A DNA stretch of 64,000 nt, taken from positions 24,056,001 to 24,120,000 of the forward strand of contig NC_083562.1 in the NCBI RefSeq assembly GCF_019925205.1. The letters run 5' to 3'. A program made the position numbers and the translations under genes. The DNA is from Metopolophium dirhodum (taxonomy: Eukaryota > Arthropoda > Insecta > Hemiptera > Aphididae). Numbering within the stretch: the stretch's first letter is position 1; every line of letters starts with the position of its first letter. The notes beneath the pieces were generated by a model. It ran no database searches. It was not told the origin of the DNA and was given only the letters and a program-made list of their open reading frames with translations. Below are positions 40,031 to 53,907 of the stretch, one piece after another.

Positions 40031-41943
40031 TATAAACTAAAATGCCCAGAATATTAAACAAAAAAACTATTCAAAATATTTAGTTCATTATAGAATGATT
40101 ATTCGTAGGGCACTAAGTTATCGATTTTCAAGTCAATACAAAAAATTCAACTAGAGTTACATAACAAAAACAAAAATTTGAAAGAGTATTTGGAGCCTGC
40201 AAGCAAATGCATTTTAGGAAAACAAAAAAAAATTTTGAAAAAATTTAACTGTAGGAATACACATGACAAAATACAAACTAAAATGCCCAGAATATTAAAC
40301 AAAAAAACTATTCAAAATATTTAGTTCATTATAGAATGATTAATCATAGGGCACCAAGTTTTCAATTTTCAAGTCAATACAAAATATTCGACTAGAGTTA
40401 CATTACTAAAAAAAAAATATTAAAGGAGGGTGTTGGAGCCTGCAGGCAAATGCATTTTAGGAAACCAAAAATAAATTTTGAAAAAATTTAACTGTATGAT
40501 TACACATTACAAAGTACAAACTAAAATGCCCAGAATATTAAACTGAAAAAACTATTCAAAATATTTATTTCATAAAACAACGATTATTCAAGGGTACCCA
40601 ATTGTCAATGTTTAAAATTTGGCTAGAGGTTAAATCCTAAAAATGAAATTGACGGAGGGTGTTGGCGCCTGCAGGCAAATGCATTTTAGGAAACCAAAAA
40701 AAAATTTTGAAAAAATTTAACTGTATGATTACACTTTACAAAGTACAAACTAAAATGCCCAGAATATTAAACAAAAAAACTATTCAAAATATTTAGTTCA
40801 TTATAGAATGATTAATCATAGGGCACCAAGTTATCAATTTTCAAGTCAATACAAAATATTCGACTATAGTTACATTACTAAAAAAAAAAAATTGAAGGAG
40901 GGTGTTGGAGCCTGCAGGCAAATGCATTTTAGGAAACCAAATAAAAATTATGAAAAAATTTAACTGTAGGAATACACATAACAAAGTACAAACTAAAATG
41001 CCCAGAATATTAAACTGAAAAAACTATTCAAAATATTTATTTCATAAAACAACGATTATTCAAGGGTACTCAATTGTCAATGTTTAAAATTTGGCTAGAG
41101 GTTAAATCCTAAAAATGAAATTGACGGAGGGTGTTGGCGCCCGCAGGCAAATGCATTTTAGGAAACCAAAAAAAAATTTTGAAAAAATTTAACTGTATGA
41201 TAACACATTACAATGTACAAACTAAAATGCCCAGAATATTAAACAAAAAAACTATTCAAAATATTTAGTTCATTATAGAATGATTATTCGTAGGGCACTA
41301 AGTTATCGATTTTCAAGTCAATACAAAATATTCGACTATAGTTACATTACTAAAAAAAAAAAATTGAAGGAGGGTGTTGGAGCCTGCAGGCAAATGCATT
41401 TTAGGAAACCAAATAAAAATTATGAAAAAATTTAACTGTAGGAATACACATAACAAAGTACAAACTAAAATGCCCAGAATATTAAACAAAAAAACTATTC
41501 AAAATATTTAGTTCATTATAGAATGATTATTCGTAGGGCACTAAGTTATTGATTTTCAAGTCAATACAAAAAATTCAACTAGAGTTACATGACAAAAAAA
41601 AAAATTTGAAAGAGTGTTTGGAGCCTGCAGGCAAATGCATTTTAGGAAACACAAAAAAAAATTTTGAAAAAATATAACTGTATGATTACACATTACAAAG
41701 TACAAACTAAAATGCCCAGAATATTAAACAAAAAAACTATTCAAAATATTTAGTTCATTATAGAATGATTAATCATAGGGCACCAAGTTTTCAATTTTCA
41801 AGTCAATACAAAATATTCGACTAGAGTTACATTACTAAAAAAAAAATATTAAAGGAGGGTGTTGGAGCCTGCAGGCAAATGCATTTTAGGAAACCAAAAA
41901 TAAATTTTGAAAAAATTTAACTGTATGATTACACATTACAAAG
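40031..41943 (+). repeat. 1,913-bp internal duplication, first copy
   Basis: TATAAAC at 40031 corresponds to TATAAAC at 41944, and TGAAATTGACGG at 40644 to 42557. About eight monomers with identical variant order, including GACAAAATACAAAC and GGCGCCTGCAGG. Confidence 0.86.
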
Positions 41944-43850
41944 TATAAACTAAAATGCCCAGAATATTAAACAAAAAAACTATTCAAAATATTTAGTTCA
42001 TTATAGAATGATTATTCGTAGGGCACTAAGTTATCGATTTTCAAGTCAATACAAAAAATTCAACTAGAGTTACATAACAAAAACAAAAATTTGAAAGAGT
42101 ATTTGGAGCCTGCAAGCAAATGCATTTTAGGAAAACAAAAAAAAATTTTGAAAAAATTTAACTGTAGGAATACACATGACAAAATACAAACTAAAATGCC
42201 CAGAATATTAAACAAAAAAACTATTCAAAATATTTAGTTCATTATAGAATGATTAATCATAGGGCACCAAGTTTTCAATTTTCAAGTCAATACAAAATAT
42301 TCGACTAGAGTTACATTACTAAAAAAAAAATATTAAAGGAGGGTGTTGGAGCCTGCAGGCAAATGCATTTTAGGAAACCAAAAATAAATTTTGAAAAAAT
42401 TTAACTGTATGATTACACATTACAAAGTACAAACTAAAATGCCCAGAATATTAAACTGAAAAAACTATTCAAAATATTTATTTCATAAAACAACGATTAT
42501 TCAAGGGTACCCAATTGTCAATGTTTAAAATTTGGCTAGAGGTTAAATCCTAAAAATGAAATTGACGGAGGGTGTTGGCGCCTGCAGGCAAATGCATTTT
42601 AGGAAACCAAAAAAAAATTTTGAAAAAATTTAACTGTATGATTACACTTTACAAAGTACAAACTAAAATGCCCAGAATATTAAACAAAAAAACTATTCAA
42701 AATATTTAGTTCATTATAGAATGATTAATCATAGGGCACCAAGTTATCAATTTTCAAGTCAATACAAAATATTCGACTATAGTTACATTACTAAAAAAAA
42801 AAAATTGAAGGAGGGTGTTGGAGCCTGCAGGCAAATGCATTTTAGGAAACCAAATAAAAATTATGAAAAAATTTAACTGTAGGAATACACATAACAAAGT
42901 ACAAACTAAAATGCCCAGAATATTAAACTGAAAAAACTATTCAAAATATTTATTTCATAAAACAACGATTATTCAAGGGTACTCAATTGTCAATGTTTAA
43001 AATTTGGCTAGAGGTTAAATCCTAAAAATGAAATTGACGGAGGGTGTTGGCGCCCGCAGGCAAATGCATTTTAGGAAACCAAAAAAAAATTTTGAAAAAA
43101 TTTAACTGTATGATAACACATTACAATGTACAAACTAAAATGCCCAGAATATTAAACAAAAAAACTATTCAAAATATTTAGTTCATTATAGAATGATTAT
43201 TCGTAGGGCACTAAGTTATCGATTTTCAAGTCAATACAAAATATTCGACTATAGTTACATTACTAAAAAAAAAAAATTGAAGGAGGGTGTTGGAGCCTGC
43301 AGGCAAATGCATTTTAGGAAACCAAATAAAAATTATGAAAAAATTTAACTGTAGGAATACACATAACAAAGTACAAACTAAAATGCCCAGAATATTAAAC
43401 AAAAAAACTATTCAAAATATTTAGTTCATTATAGAATGATTATTCGTAGGGCACTAAGTTATTGATTTTCAAGTCAATACAAAAAATTCAACTAGAGTTA
43501 CATGACAAAAAAAAAAATTTGAAAGAGTGTTTGGAGCCTGCAGGCAAATGCATTTTAGGAAAACAAAAAAAAATTTTGAAAAAATATAACTGTATGATTA
43601 CACATTACAAAGTACAAACTAAAATGCCCAGAATATTAAACAAAAAAACTATTCAAAATATTTAGTTCATTATAGAATGATTAATCATAGGGCACCAAGT
43701 TTTCAGTTTTCAAGTCAATACAAAATATTCGACTAGAGTTACATTACTAAAAAAAAAATATTAAAGGAGGGTGTTGGAGCCTGCAGGCAAATGCATTTTA
43801 GGAAACCAAAAATAAATTTTGAAAAAATTTAACTGTATGATTACACATAA
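41944..43850 (+). repeat. 1,913-bp internal duplication, second copy
   Basis: Direct repeat of the preceding block. It differs at a few sites, for example TTTTCAGTTTTC at about 43705 against TTTTCAATTTTC in the first copy, and a GGAAACACAAAA irregularity at about 41645 in the first copy. Confidence 0.86.
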
Positions 43851-45874
43851 CAAAGTACAAACTAAAATGCCCAGAATATTAAACAAAAAAACTATTCAAA
43901 ATATTTAGTTCATTATAGAATGATTATTCGTAGGGCACTAAGTTATCGATTTTCAAGTCAATACAAAAAAAATTCAACTAGAGTAACATTACTAAAAAAA
44001 AAAAAAAAATTGAAAGAGGGTGTTGGCGCCCGCAGGCAAATGCATTTTAGGAAAACAAAAAAAATTTTTGAAAAATTTTAACTGTAGGAATACACATAAC
44101 AAAGTACAAACTAAAATGCCCAGAATATTAAACAGAAAAAACTATTCAAAATATTTATTTCATAAAACAACGATTATTCAAGGGTACCCAATTGTCAATG
44201 TTTAAAATTTAGATAGAGGTTAAATCCTAAAAAAAAAATTGAAAGAGGGTGTTGGCCCGCAGGCAAATGCATTTTAGGAAACCAAAAAAAAATTTAACTG
44301 TATGATTACACATTACAAAGTACAAACTAAAATGCCCAGAATATTAAACAAAAAAAACTATTCAAAATATTTAGTTCATTATAGAATGATTATTCGTAGG
44401 GCACTAAGTTATCGATTTTCAAGTCAATACAAAAAATTCAACTAGAGTTACATAACAAAAACAAAAATTTGAAAGAGTATTTGGAGCCTGCAAGCAAATG
44501 CATTTTAGGAAAACAAAAAAAAATTTTGAAAACATTTAACTGTATGATTACACATTACAAAGTATAAACTAAAATGCCCAGAATATTAAACAAAAAAACT
44601 ATTCAAAATATTTAGTTCATTATAGAATGATTATTCGTAGGGCACTAAGTTATCGATTTTCAAGTCAATACAAAATATTCAACTAGAGTTACATTACTAA
44701 AAATAAAAATTGAAGGAGGGTGTTGGAGCCCGCAGGCAAATGCATTTTAGGAAACCAAAAAAAATTTTCGAAAAATTTTACTGTAGGAATACACATAACA
44801 AAGTACAAACTAAAATGCCCAGAATATTAAACAGAAAAAACTATTCAAAATATTTATTTCATAAAACAACGATTATTCAAGTGTACCCAATTGTCAATGT
44901 TTAAAATTTGGCTAGAGGTTAAATCCTAAAAAAAAAATTGAAAGAGGGTGTTGGCGCCCGCAGGCAAATGCATTTTAGGAAACCAAAAAAAAATTTTGAA
45001 AAAATTTAACTGTATGATTACACATTACAAAGTACAAACTAAAATGCCCAGAATATTAAACAAAAAAACTATTCAAAATATTTATTTCATAAAACAACGA
45101 TTATTCAAGGGTACCCAATTGTCAATGTTTAAAATTTGGCTAGAGGTTAAATCCTAAAAATGAAATTGACGGAGGGTGTTGGCGCCCGCAGGCAAATGCA
45201 TTTTAGGAAACCAAAAAAAAATTTTGAAAAAATTTAACTGTATGATTACACTTTACAAAGTACAAACTAAAATGCCCAGAATATTAAACAGAAAAAACTA
45301 TTCAAAATATTTAGTTCATTATAGAATGATTATTCGTAGGGCACTAAGTTATCGATTTTCAAGTCAATACAAAAAATTCAACTAGAGTTACATAACAAAA
45401 AAAAAAATTTGAAAGAGTGTTTGGAGCCTGCAAGCAAATGCATTTTAGGAAAACAAAAAAAAATTTTGAAAACATTTAACTGAATGATTACACATTACAA
45501 AGTACAAACTAAAATGCCCAGAATATTAAACAAAAAAACTATTCAAAATATTTAGTTCATTATAGAATGATTAATCATAGGGCACCAAGTTATCAATTTT
45601 CAAGTCAATACAAAATATTCGACTATAGTTACATTACTAAAAAAAAAAAATTGAAGGAGGGTGTTGGAGCCTGCACGCAAATGCATTTTAGGAAACCAAA
45701 TAAAAATTTTGAAAAAATTTAACTGTAGGAATACACATAACAAAGTTCAAACTAAAATGCCCAGAATATTAAACTGAAAAAACTATTCAAAATATTTATT
45801 TCATAAAACAACGTATATTCAAGGGTACCCAATCGTCAATGTTTAAAATTTGGCTAGAGGTTAAATCCTAAAAA

Positions 45875-47158
45875 TGAAATTGACGGAGGGTGTTGGCGCC
45901 CGCAGGCAAATGCATTTTAGGAAACCAAAAAAAAATTTTGAAAAAATTTAACTGTATGATTACACATTACAAAGTATAAACTAAAATGCCCAGAATATTA
46001 AACAAAAAAACTATTCAAAATATTTAGTTCATTATCGAATGATTATTCGTAGGGCACTAAGTTATCGATTTTCAAGTCAATACAAAAAATTCAACTAGAG
46101 TTACATAACAAAAACAAAAATTTGAAAGAGTATTTGGAGCCTGCAAGCAAATGCATTTTAGGAAAACAAAAAAAAATTTTGAAAAAATTTAACTGTAGGA
46201 ATACACATGACAAAATACAAACTAAAATGCCCAGAATATTAAACAAAAAAACTATTCAAAATATTTAGTTCATTATAGAATGATTAATCATAGGGCACCA
46301 AGTTTTCAATTTTCAAGTCAATACAAAATATTCGACTAGAGTTACATTACTAAAAAAAAAATATTAAAGGAGGGTGTTGGAGCCTGCAGGCAAATGCATT
46401 TTAGGAAACCAAAAATAAATTTTGAAAAAATTTAACTGTATGATTACACATTACAAAGTACAAACTAAAATGCCCAGAATATTAAACTGAAAAAACTATT
46501 CAAAATATTTATTTCATAAAACAACGATTATTCAAGGGTACCCAATTGTCAATGTTTAAAATTTGGCTAGAGGTTAAATCCTAAAAATGAAATTGACGGA
46601 GGGTGTTGGCGCCTGCAGGCAAATGCATTTTAGGAAACCAAAAAAAAATTTTGAAAAAATTTAACTGTATGATTACACTTTACAAAGTACAAACTAAAAT
46701 GCCCAGAATATTAAACAAAAAAACTATTCAAAATATTTAGTTCATTATAGAATGATTAATCATAGGGCACCAAGTTATCAATTTTCAAGTCAATACAAAA
46801 TATTCGACTATAGTTACATTACTAAAAAAAAAAAATTGAAGGAGGGTGTTGGAGCCTGCAGGCAAATGCATTTTAGGAAACCAAATAAAAATTATGAAAA
46901 AATTTAACTGTAGGAATACACATAACAAAGTACAAACTAAAATGCCCAGAATATTAAACTGAAAAAACTATTCAAAATATTTATTTCATAAAACAACGAT
47001 TATTCAAGGGTACTCAATTGTCAATGTTTAAAATTTGGCTAGAGGTTAAATCCTAAAAATGAAATTGACGGAGGGTGTTGGCGCCCGCAGGCAAATGCAT
47101 TTTAGGAAACCAAAAAAAAATTTTGAAAAAATTTAACTGTATGATAACACATTACAAT
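45875..47158 (+). repeat. Domain 4 long HOR, partial copy 5
   Basis: Same opening monomer and order as copy 4 (offset 5,944 from 39931). Equivalence to copy 4 continues to about 47870, overlapping the start of the next tandem duplication. A private change, TTCATTATCGAATG, lies at about 46036. Confidence 0.82.
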
Positions 47159-49053
47159 GTACAAACTAAAATGCCCAGAATATTAAACAAAAAAACTATT
47201 CAAAATATTTAGTTCATTATAGAATGATTATTCGTAGGGCACTAAGTTATCGATTTTCAAGTCAATACAAAATATTCGACTATAGTTACATTACTAAAAA
47301 AAAAAAATTGAAGGAGGGTGTTGGAGCCTGCAGGCAAATGCATTTTAGGAAACCAAATAAAAATTATGAAAAAATTTAACTGTAGGAATACACATAACAA
47401 AGTACAAACTAAAATGCCCAGAATATTAAACAAAAAAACTATTCAAAATATTTAGTTCATTATAGAATGATTATTCGTAGGGCACTAAGTTATTGATTTT
47501 CAAGTCAATACAAAAAATTCAACTAGAGTTACATGACAAAAAAAAAAATTTGAAAGAGTGTTTGGAGCCTGCAGGCAAATGCATTTTAGGAAAACAAAAA
47601 AAAATTTTGAAAAAATATAACTGTATGATTACACATTACAAAGTACAAACTAAAATGCCCAGAATATTAAACAAAAAAACTATTCAAAATATTTAGTTCA
47701 TTATAGAATGATTAATCATAGGGCACCAAGTTTTCAATTTTCAAGTCAATACAAAATATTCGACTAGAGTTACATTACTAAAAAAAAAATATTAAAGGAG
47801 GGTGTTGGAGCCTGCAGGCAAATGCATTTTAGGAAACCAAAAATAAATTTTGAAAAAATTTAACTGTATGATTACACTTTACAAAGTACAAACTAAAATG
47901 CCCAGAATATTAAACTGAAAAAACTATTCAAAATATTTATTTCATAAAACAACGATTATTCAAGGGTACCCAATTGTCAATGTTTAAAATTTGGCTAGAG
48001 GTTAAATCCTAAAAATGAAATTGACGGAGGGTGTTGGCGCCCGCAGGCAAATTCATTTTAGGAAACCAAAAAAAATTTTTGAAAAAATTTAACTGTATGA
48101 TTACACTTTACAAAGTACAAACTAAAATGCCCAGAATATTAAACAAAAAAACTATTCAAAATATTTAGTTCATTATAGAATGATTAATCATAGGGCACCA
48201 AGTTTTCAATTTTCAAGTCAATACAAAATATTCGACTAGAGTTACATTACTAAAAAAAAAATATTAAAGGAGGGTGTTGGAGCCTGCAGGCAAATGCATT
48301 TTAGGAAACCAAAAATAAATTTTGAAAAAATTTAACTGTATGATTACACATTACAAAGTACAAACTAAAATGCCCAGAATATTAAACTGAAAAAACTATT
48401 CAAAATATTTATTTCATAAAACAACGATTATTCAAGGGTACCCAATTGTCAATGTTTAAAATTTGGCTAGAGGTTAAATCCTAAAAATGAAATTGACGGA
48501 GGGTGTTGGCGCCCGCAGGCAAATTCATTTTAGGAAACCAAAAAAAATTTTTGAAAAAATTTAACTGTATGATTACACTTTACAAAGTACAAACTAAAAT
48601 GCCCAGAATATTAAACAAAAAAACTATTCAAAATATTTAGTTCATTATAGAATGATTATTCGTAGGGCACTAAGTTATCGATTTTCAAGTCAATACAAAA
48701 AAAATTCAACTAGAGTAACATTACTAAAAAAAAAAAAAAAAAATTGAAAGAGGGTGTTGGCGCCCGCAGGCAAATGCATTTTAGGAAAACAAAAAAAATT
48801 TTTGAAAAATTTTAACTGTAGGAATACACATAACAAAGTACAAACTAAAATGCCCAGAATATTAAACAGAAAAAACTATTCAAAATATTTATTTCATAAA
48901 ACAACAATTATTCAAGGGTACCCAATTGTCAATGTTTAAAATTTAGCTAGAGGTTAAATCCTAAAAAAAAAATTGAAAGAGGGTGTTGGCCCGCAGGCAA
49001 ATGCATTTTAGGAAACCAAAAAAAAATTTAACTGTATGATTACACATTACAAA
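47159..49053 (+). repeat. Domain 5 octamer HOR, copy 1 (1,895 bp)
   Basis: Direct tandem repeat at an offset of 1,895 bp: 47493 matches 49388, 48016 matches 49911, 48488 matches 50383. It contains domain 1 type monomers (AAATTCATTTTAGG heads and 'ATTAAAGGAGGG' heads). Both copies share the B-tail change AAACAACAATTATTC. Confidence 0.88.
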
Positions 49054-51019
49054 GTACAAACTAAAATGCCCAGAATATTAAACAAAAAAACTATTCAAAA
49101 TATTTAGTTCATTATAGAATGATTATTCGTAGGGCACTAAGTTATCGATTTTCAAGTCAATACAAAATATTCGACTATAGTTACATTACTAAAAAAAAAA
49201 AATTGAAGGAGGGTGTTGGAGCCTGCAGGCAAATGCATTTTAGGAAACCAAATAAAAATTATGAAAAAATTTAACTGTAGGAATACACATAACAAAGTAC
49301 AAACTAAAATGCCCAGAATATTAAACAAAAAAACTATTCAAAATATTTAGTTCATTATAGAATGATTATTCGTAGGGCACTAAGTTATTGATTTTCAAGT
49401 CAATACAAAAAATTCAACTAGAGTTACATGACAAAAAAAAAAATTTGAAAGAGTGTTTGGAGCCTGCAGGCAAATGCATTTTAGGAAAACAAAAAAAAAT
49501 TTTGAAAAAATATAACTGTATGATTACACATTACAAAGTACAAACTAAAATGCCCAGAATATTAAACAAAAAAACTATTCAAAATATTTAGTTCATTATA
49601 GAATGATTAATCATAGGGCACCAAGTTTTCAATTTTCAAGTCAATACAAAATATTCGACTAGAGTTACATTACTAAAAAAAAAATATTAAAGGAGGGTGT
49701 TGGAGCCTGCAGGCAAATGCATTTTAGGAAACCAAAAATAAATTTTGAAAAAATTTAACTGTATGATTACACTTTACAAAGTACAAACTAAAATGCCCAG
49801 AATATTAAACTGAAAAAACTATTCAAAATATTTATTTCATAAAACAACGATTATTCAAGGGTACCCAATTGTCAATGTTTAAAATTTGGCTAGAGGTTAA
49901 ATCCTAAAAATGAAATTGACGGAGGGTGTTGGCGCCCGCAGGCAAATTCATTTTAGGAAACCAAAAAAAATTTTTGAAAAAATTTAACTGTATGATTACA
50001 CTTTACAAAGTACAAACTAAAATGCCCAGAATATTAAACAAAAAAACTATTCAAAATATTTAGTTCATTATAGAATGATTAATCATAGGGCACCAAGTTT
50101 TCAATTTTCAAGTCAATACAAAATATTCGACTAGAGTTACATTACTAAAAAAAAAATATTAAAGGAGGGTGTTGGAGCCTGCAGGCAAATGCATTTTAGG
50201 AAACCAAAAATAAATTTTGAAAAAATTTAACTGTATGATTACACATTACAAAGTACAAACTAAAATGCCCAGAATATTAAACTGAAAAAACTATTCAAAA
50301 TATTTATTTCATAAAACAACGATTATTCAAGGGTACCCAATTGTCAATGTTTAAAATTTGGCTAGAGGTTAAATCCTAAAAATGAAATTGACGGAGGGTG
50401 TTGGCGCCCGCAGGCAAATTCATTTTAGGAAACCAAAAAAAATTTTTGAAAAAATTTAACTGTATGATTACACTTTACAAAGTACAAACTAAAATGCCCA
50501 GAATATTAAACAAAAAAACTATTCAAAATATTTAGTTCATTATAGAATGATTATTCGTAGGGCACTAAGTTATCGATTTTCAAGTCAATACAAAAAAAAT
50601 TCAACTAGAGTAACATTACTAAAAAAAAAAAAAAAAATTGAAAGAGGGTGTTGGCGCCCGCAGGCAAATGCATTTTAGGAAAACAAAAAAAATTTTTGAA
50701 AAATTTTAACTGTAGGAATACACATAACAAAGTACAAACTAAAATGCCCAGAATATTAAACAGAAAAAACTATTCAAAATATTTATTTCATAAAACAACA
50801 ATTATTCAAGGGTACCCAATTGTCAATGTTTAAAATTTAGCTAGAGGTTAAATCCTAAAAAAAAAATTGAAAGAGGGTGTTGGCCCGCAGGCAAATGCAT
50901 TTTAGGAAACCAAAAAAAAATTTAACTGTATGATTACACATTACAAAGTACAAACTAAAATGCCCAGAATATTAAACAAAAAAACTATTCAAAATATTTA
51001 GTTCATTATAGAATGATTA
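49054..51019 (+). repeat. Domain 5 octamer HOR, copy 2
   Basis: Second copy, equivalent to 47159-49124. Register is lost where copy 1 has GATTATTCG and this copy has GATTAATCA, at about 51018. Confidence 0.87.
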
Positions 51020-51798
51020 ATCATAGGGCACCATGTTTTCAATTTTCAAGTCAATACAAAATATTCGACTAGAGTTACATTACTAAAAAAAAAATATTAA
51101 AGGAGGGTGTTGGAGCCTGCAGGCAAATGCATTTTAGGAAACTAAAAAAAAATTTTAAAAAAATTTAACTGTATGATTACACTTTACAAAGTACAAACTA
51201 AAATGCCCAGAATATTAAACAAAAAAACTATTCAAAATATTTATTTCATAAAACAACGATTATTCAAGGGTACCCAATTGTCAATGTTTAAAATTTGGCT
51301 AGAGGTTAAATCCTAAAAATGAAATTGACGGAGGGTGTTGGCGCCTGCAGGCAAATGCATTTTAGGAAACCAAAAAAAAATTTTGAAAAAATTTAACTGT
51401 ATGATTACACTTTACAAAGTACAAACTAAAATGCCCAGAATATTAAACAAAAAAACTATTCAAAATATTTAGTTCATTATAGAATGATTAATCATAGGGC
51501 ACCAAGTTATCAATTTTCAAGTCAATACAAAATATTCGACTATAGTTACATTACTAAAAAAAAAAAATTGAAGGAGGGTGTTGGAGCCTGCAGGCAAATG
51601 CATTTTAGGAAACCAAATAAAAATTATGAAAAAATTTAACTGTAGGAATACACATAACAAAGTACAAACTAAAATGCCCAGAATATTAAACTGAAAAAAC
51701 TATTCAAAATATTTATTTCATAAAACAACGATTATTCAAGGGTACTCAATTGTCAATGTTTAAAAAATTTGGCTAGAGGTTAAATCATAAAAAAAAAA
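51020..51798 (+). repeat. Border segment between domains 5 and 6
   Basis: About three monomers of older types (ATTAAAGGAGGG B, GGCGCCTGCAGG A, AAATAAAAATTATG B with GGGTACTCAATTG). The last B tail ends TTTAAAAAATTTGGCTAG and TTAAATCATAAAA instead of TTTAAAATTTGGCTAG and TTAAATCCTAAAA. That ending is typical of domain 6. Confidence 0.8.
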
Positions 51799-52017
51799 TT
51801 GACAGTGGGTGTTGGCGCCCACAGGCAATTTTTGAAAAATTTTAACTGTAGGAATACACATTACAAAGTACAAACTAAAATGTCGAGAATATTAAACAGA
51901 AAAAGCTATTAAAAATACTTAGTTCATTATAGAATGATTAATCATAGGGCACCAAGTTATCAATTTTCAAGGCAATACAAAATATTCGACTATAATTACA
52001 TTACTAAAAAAAAAAAA
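51799..52017 (+). repeat. Deleted-head A monomer, copy 1
   Basis: Head TTGACAGTGGGTGTTGGCGC with CCCACAGGCAATTTTTG. About 25 bp holding TGCATTTTAGGAAA are missing. The core reads AAAATGTCGAGAATATT and the tail has GAAAAAGCTATTAAAAATAC and AAGGCAATAC. Length about 219 bp. Confidence 0.9.
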
Positions 52018-53682
52018 TTGAAAGAGGGTGTTGGCGCCCGCAGGCAAATGCATTTTAGGAAACCAAAAAAAAATTTTGAAAAAATTTAACTGTATGATAA
52101 CACATTACAATGTACAAACTAAAATGCCCAGAATATTAAACAAAAAAACTACTCAAAATATTTAGTTCATTATAGAATGATTATTCGTAGGGCACTAAGT
52201 AATCGATTTTCAAGTCAATACAAAAAAAATTCAACTAGAGTTACATTACTAAAAAAAAAAAAAAAAATTGAAAGAGGGTGTTGGCGCCCGCAGGCAAATG
52301 CATTTTAGGAAACCAAAAAAAAATTTTGAAAAAATTTAACTGTATGATTACACATTACAAAGTACAAACTAAAATGCCCAGAATATTAAACTGAAAAAAC
52401 TATTCAAAATATTTATTTCATAAAACAACGATTATTCAAGGGTACCCAATTGTCAATGTTTAAAATTTGGATAGAGGTTAAATCCTAAAAATGAAATTGA
52501 CGGAGGGTGTTGGCGCCCGCAGGCAAATGCATTTTAGGAAACCAAAAAAAAATTTTGAAAAAATTTAACTGTATGATTACACATTACAAAGTATAAACTA
52601 AAATGCCCAGAATATTAAACAAAAAAACTATTCAAAATATTTAGTTCATTATAGAATGATTATTCGTAGGGCACTAAGTTATCGATTTTTAAGTCAATAC
52701 AAAATATTCAACTAGAGTTACATTACTAAAAATAAAAATTGAAGGAGGGTGTTGGAGCCCGCAGGCAAATGCATTTTAGGAAACCAAAAAAAATTTTTGA
52801 AAAATTTAACTGTAGGAATACACATAACAAAGTAAAAACTAAAATGCCCAGAATATTAAACAGAAAAAACTATTCAAAATATTTAGTTCATTATAGAATG
52901 ATTATTCGTAGGGCACTAAGTTATCGATTTTCAAGTCAATACAAAAAATTCAACTAGAGTTACATAACAAAAACAAAAATTTGAAAGAGTGTTTGGAGCC
53001 TGCAAGCAAATGCATTTTAGGAAAACAAAAAAAAATTTTGAAAACATTTAACTGTATGATTACACATTACAAAGTACAAACTAAAATGCCCAGAATATTA
53101 AACAGAAAAAACTATTCAAAATATTTATTTCATAAAACAACGATTATTCAAGTGTACCCAATTGTCAATGTTTAAAATTTGGCTAGAGGTTAAATCCTAA
53201 AAAAAAAATTGAAAGAGGGTGTTGGCGCCCGCAGGCAAATGAATTTTAGGAAACCAAAAAAAAATTTTGAAAAAATTTAACTGTATGATAACACATTACA
53301 ATGTACAAACTAAAATGCCCAGAATATTAAACAAAAAAACTATTCAAAATATTGAGTTCATTATAGAATGATTATTCGTAGGGCACTAAGTTATCGATTT
53401 TCAAGTCAATACAAAATATTCAACTAGAGTTACACTACTAAAAATAAAAATTGAAGGAGGGTGTTGGAGCCCGCAGGCAAATGCATTTTAGGAAACCAAA
53501 AAAAAATTTTTGAAAAAATTTAACTGTAGGAATACACATTACAAAGTACAAACTAAAATGCCCAGAATATTAAACAGGAAAAACTAATTAAAATATTTAT
53601 TTCATAAAACAAGGATTATTCAAGGGTACCCGATTATCAATGTTTAAAAAATTTGGCTAGAGGTTAAATCATAAAAAAAAAA

Positions 53683-53907
53683 TTAACAGTGGGTGTTGGC
53701 GCCCACAGGCAATTTTTGAAAAAATTTAACTGTATGATAACACATTACAATGTACAAACTAAAATGCCCAGAATATTAAACAAAAAAACTATTCAAAATA
53801 TTTAGTTCATTATAGAATGATTATTCGTAGGGCACTGAGTTATCGATTTTCAAGTCAATACAAAAAAAATTCAACTAGAGTTACATTACTAAAAAAAAAA
53901 AAAAAAA
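53683..53907 (+). repeat. Deleted-head A monomer, copy 2 (chimeric)
   Basis: Head TTAACAGTGGGTGTTGGCGC with the same 25-bp deletion. After CAATTTTTG it switches to AAAAAATTTAACTGTATGATAAC and an ATTCG-type A tail, so it joins two monomer types. The join coincides with the left edge of the 6,565-bp super-repeat (about 53717). Confidence 0.85.

Larger units (their letters stand above)
39931..45874 (+). repeat. Domain 4 long HOR, copy 4 (about 25 monomers, 5,944 bp)
   Basis: In register with copy 3 at its start (offset 4,261) and again towards its end (44020 matches 38077). In between it contains an internal 1,913-bp tandem duplication (about 40031-41943 and 41944-43850). Confidence 0.86.
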
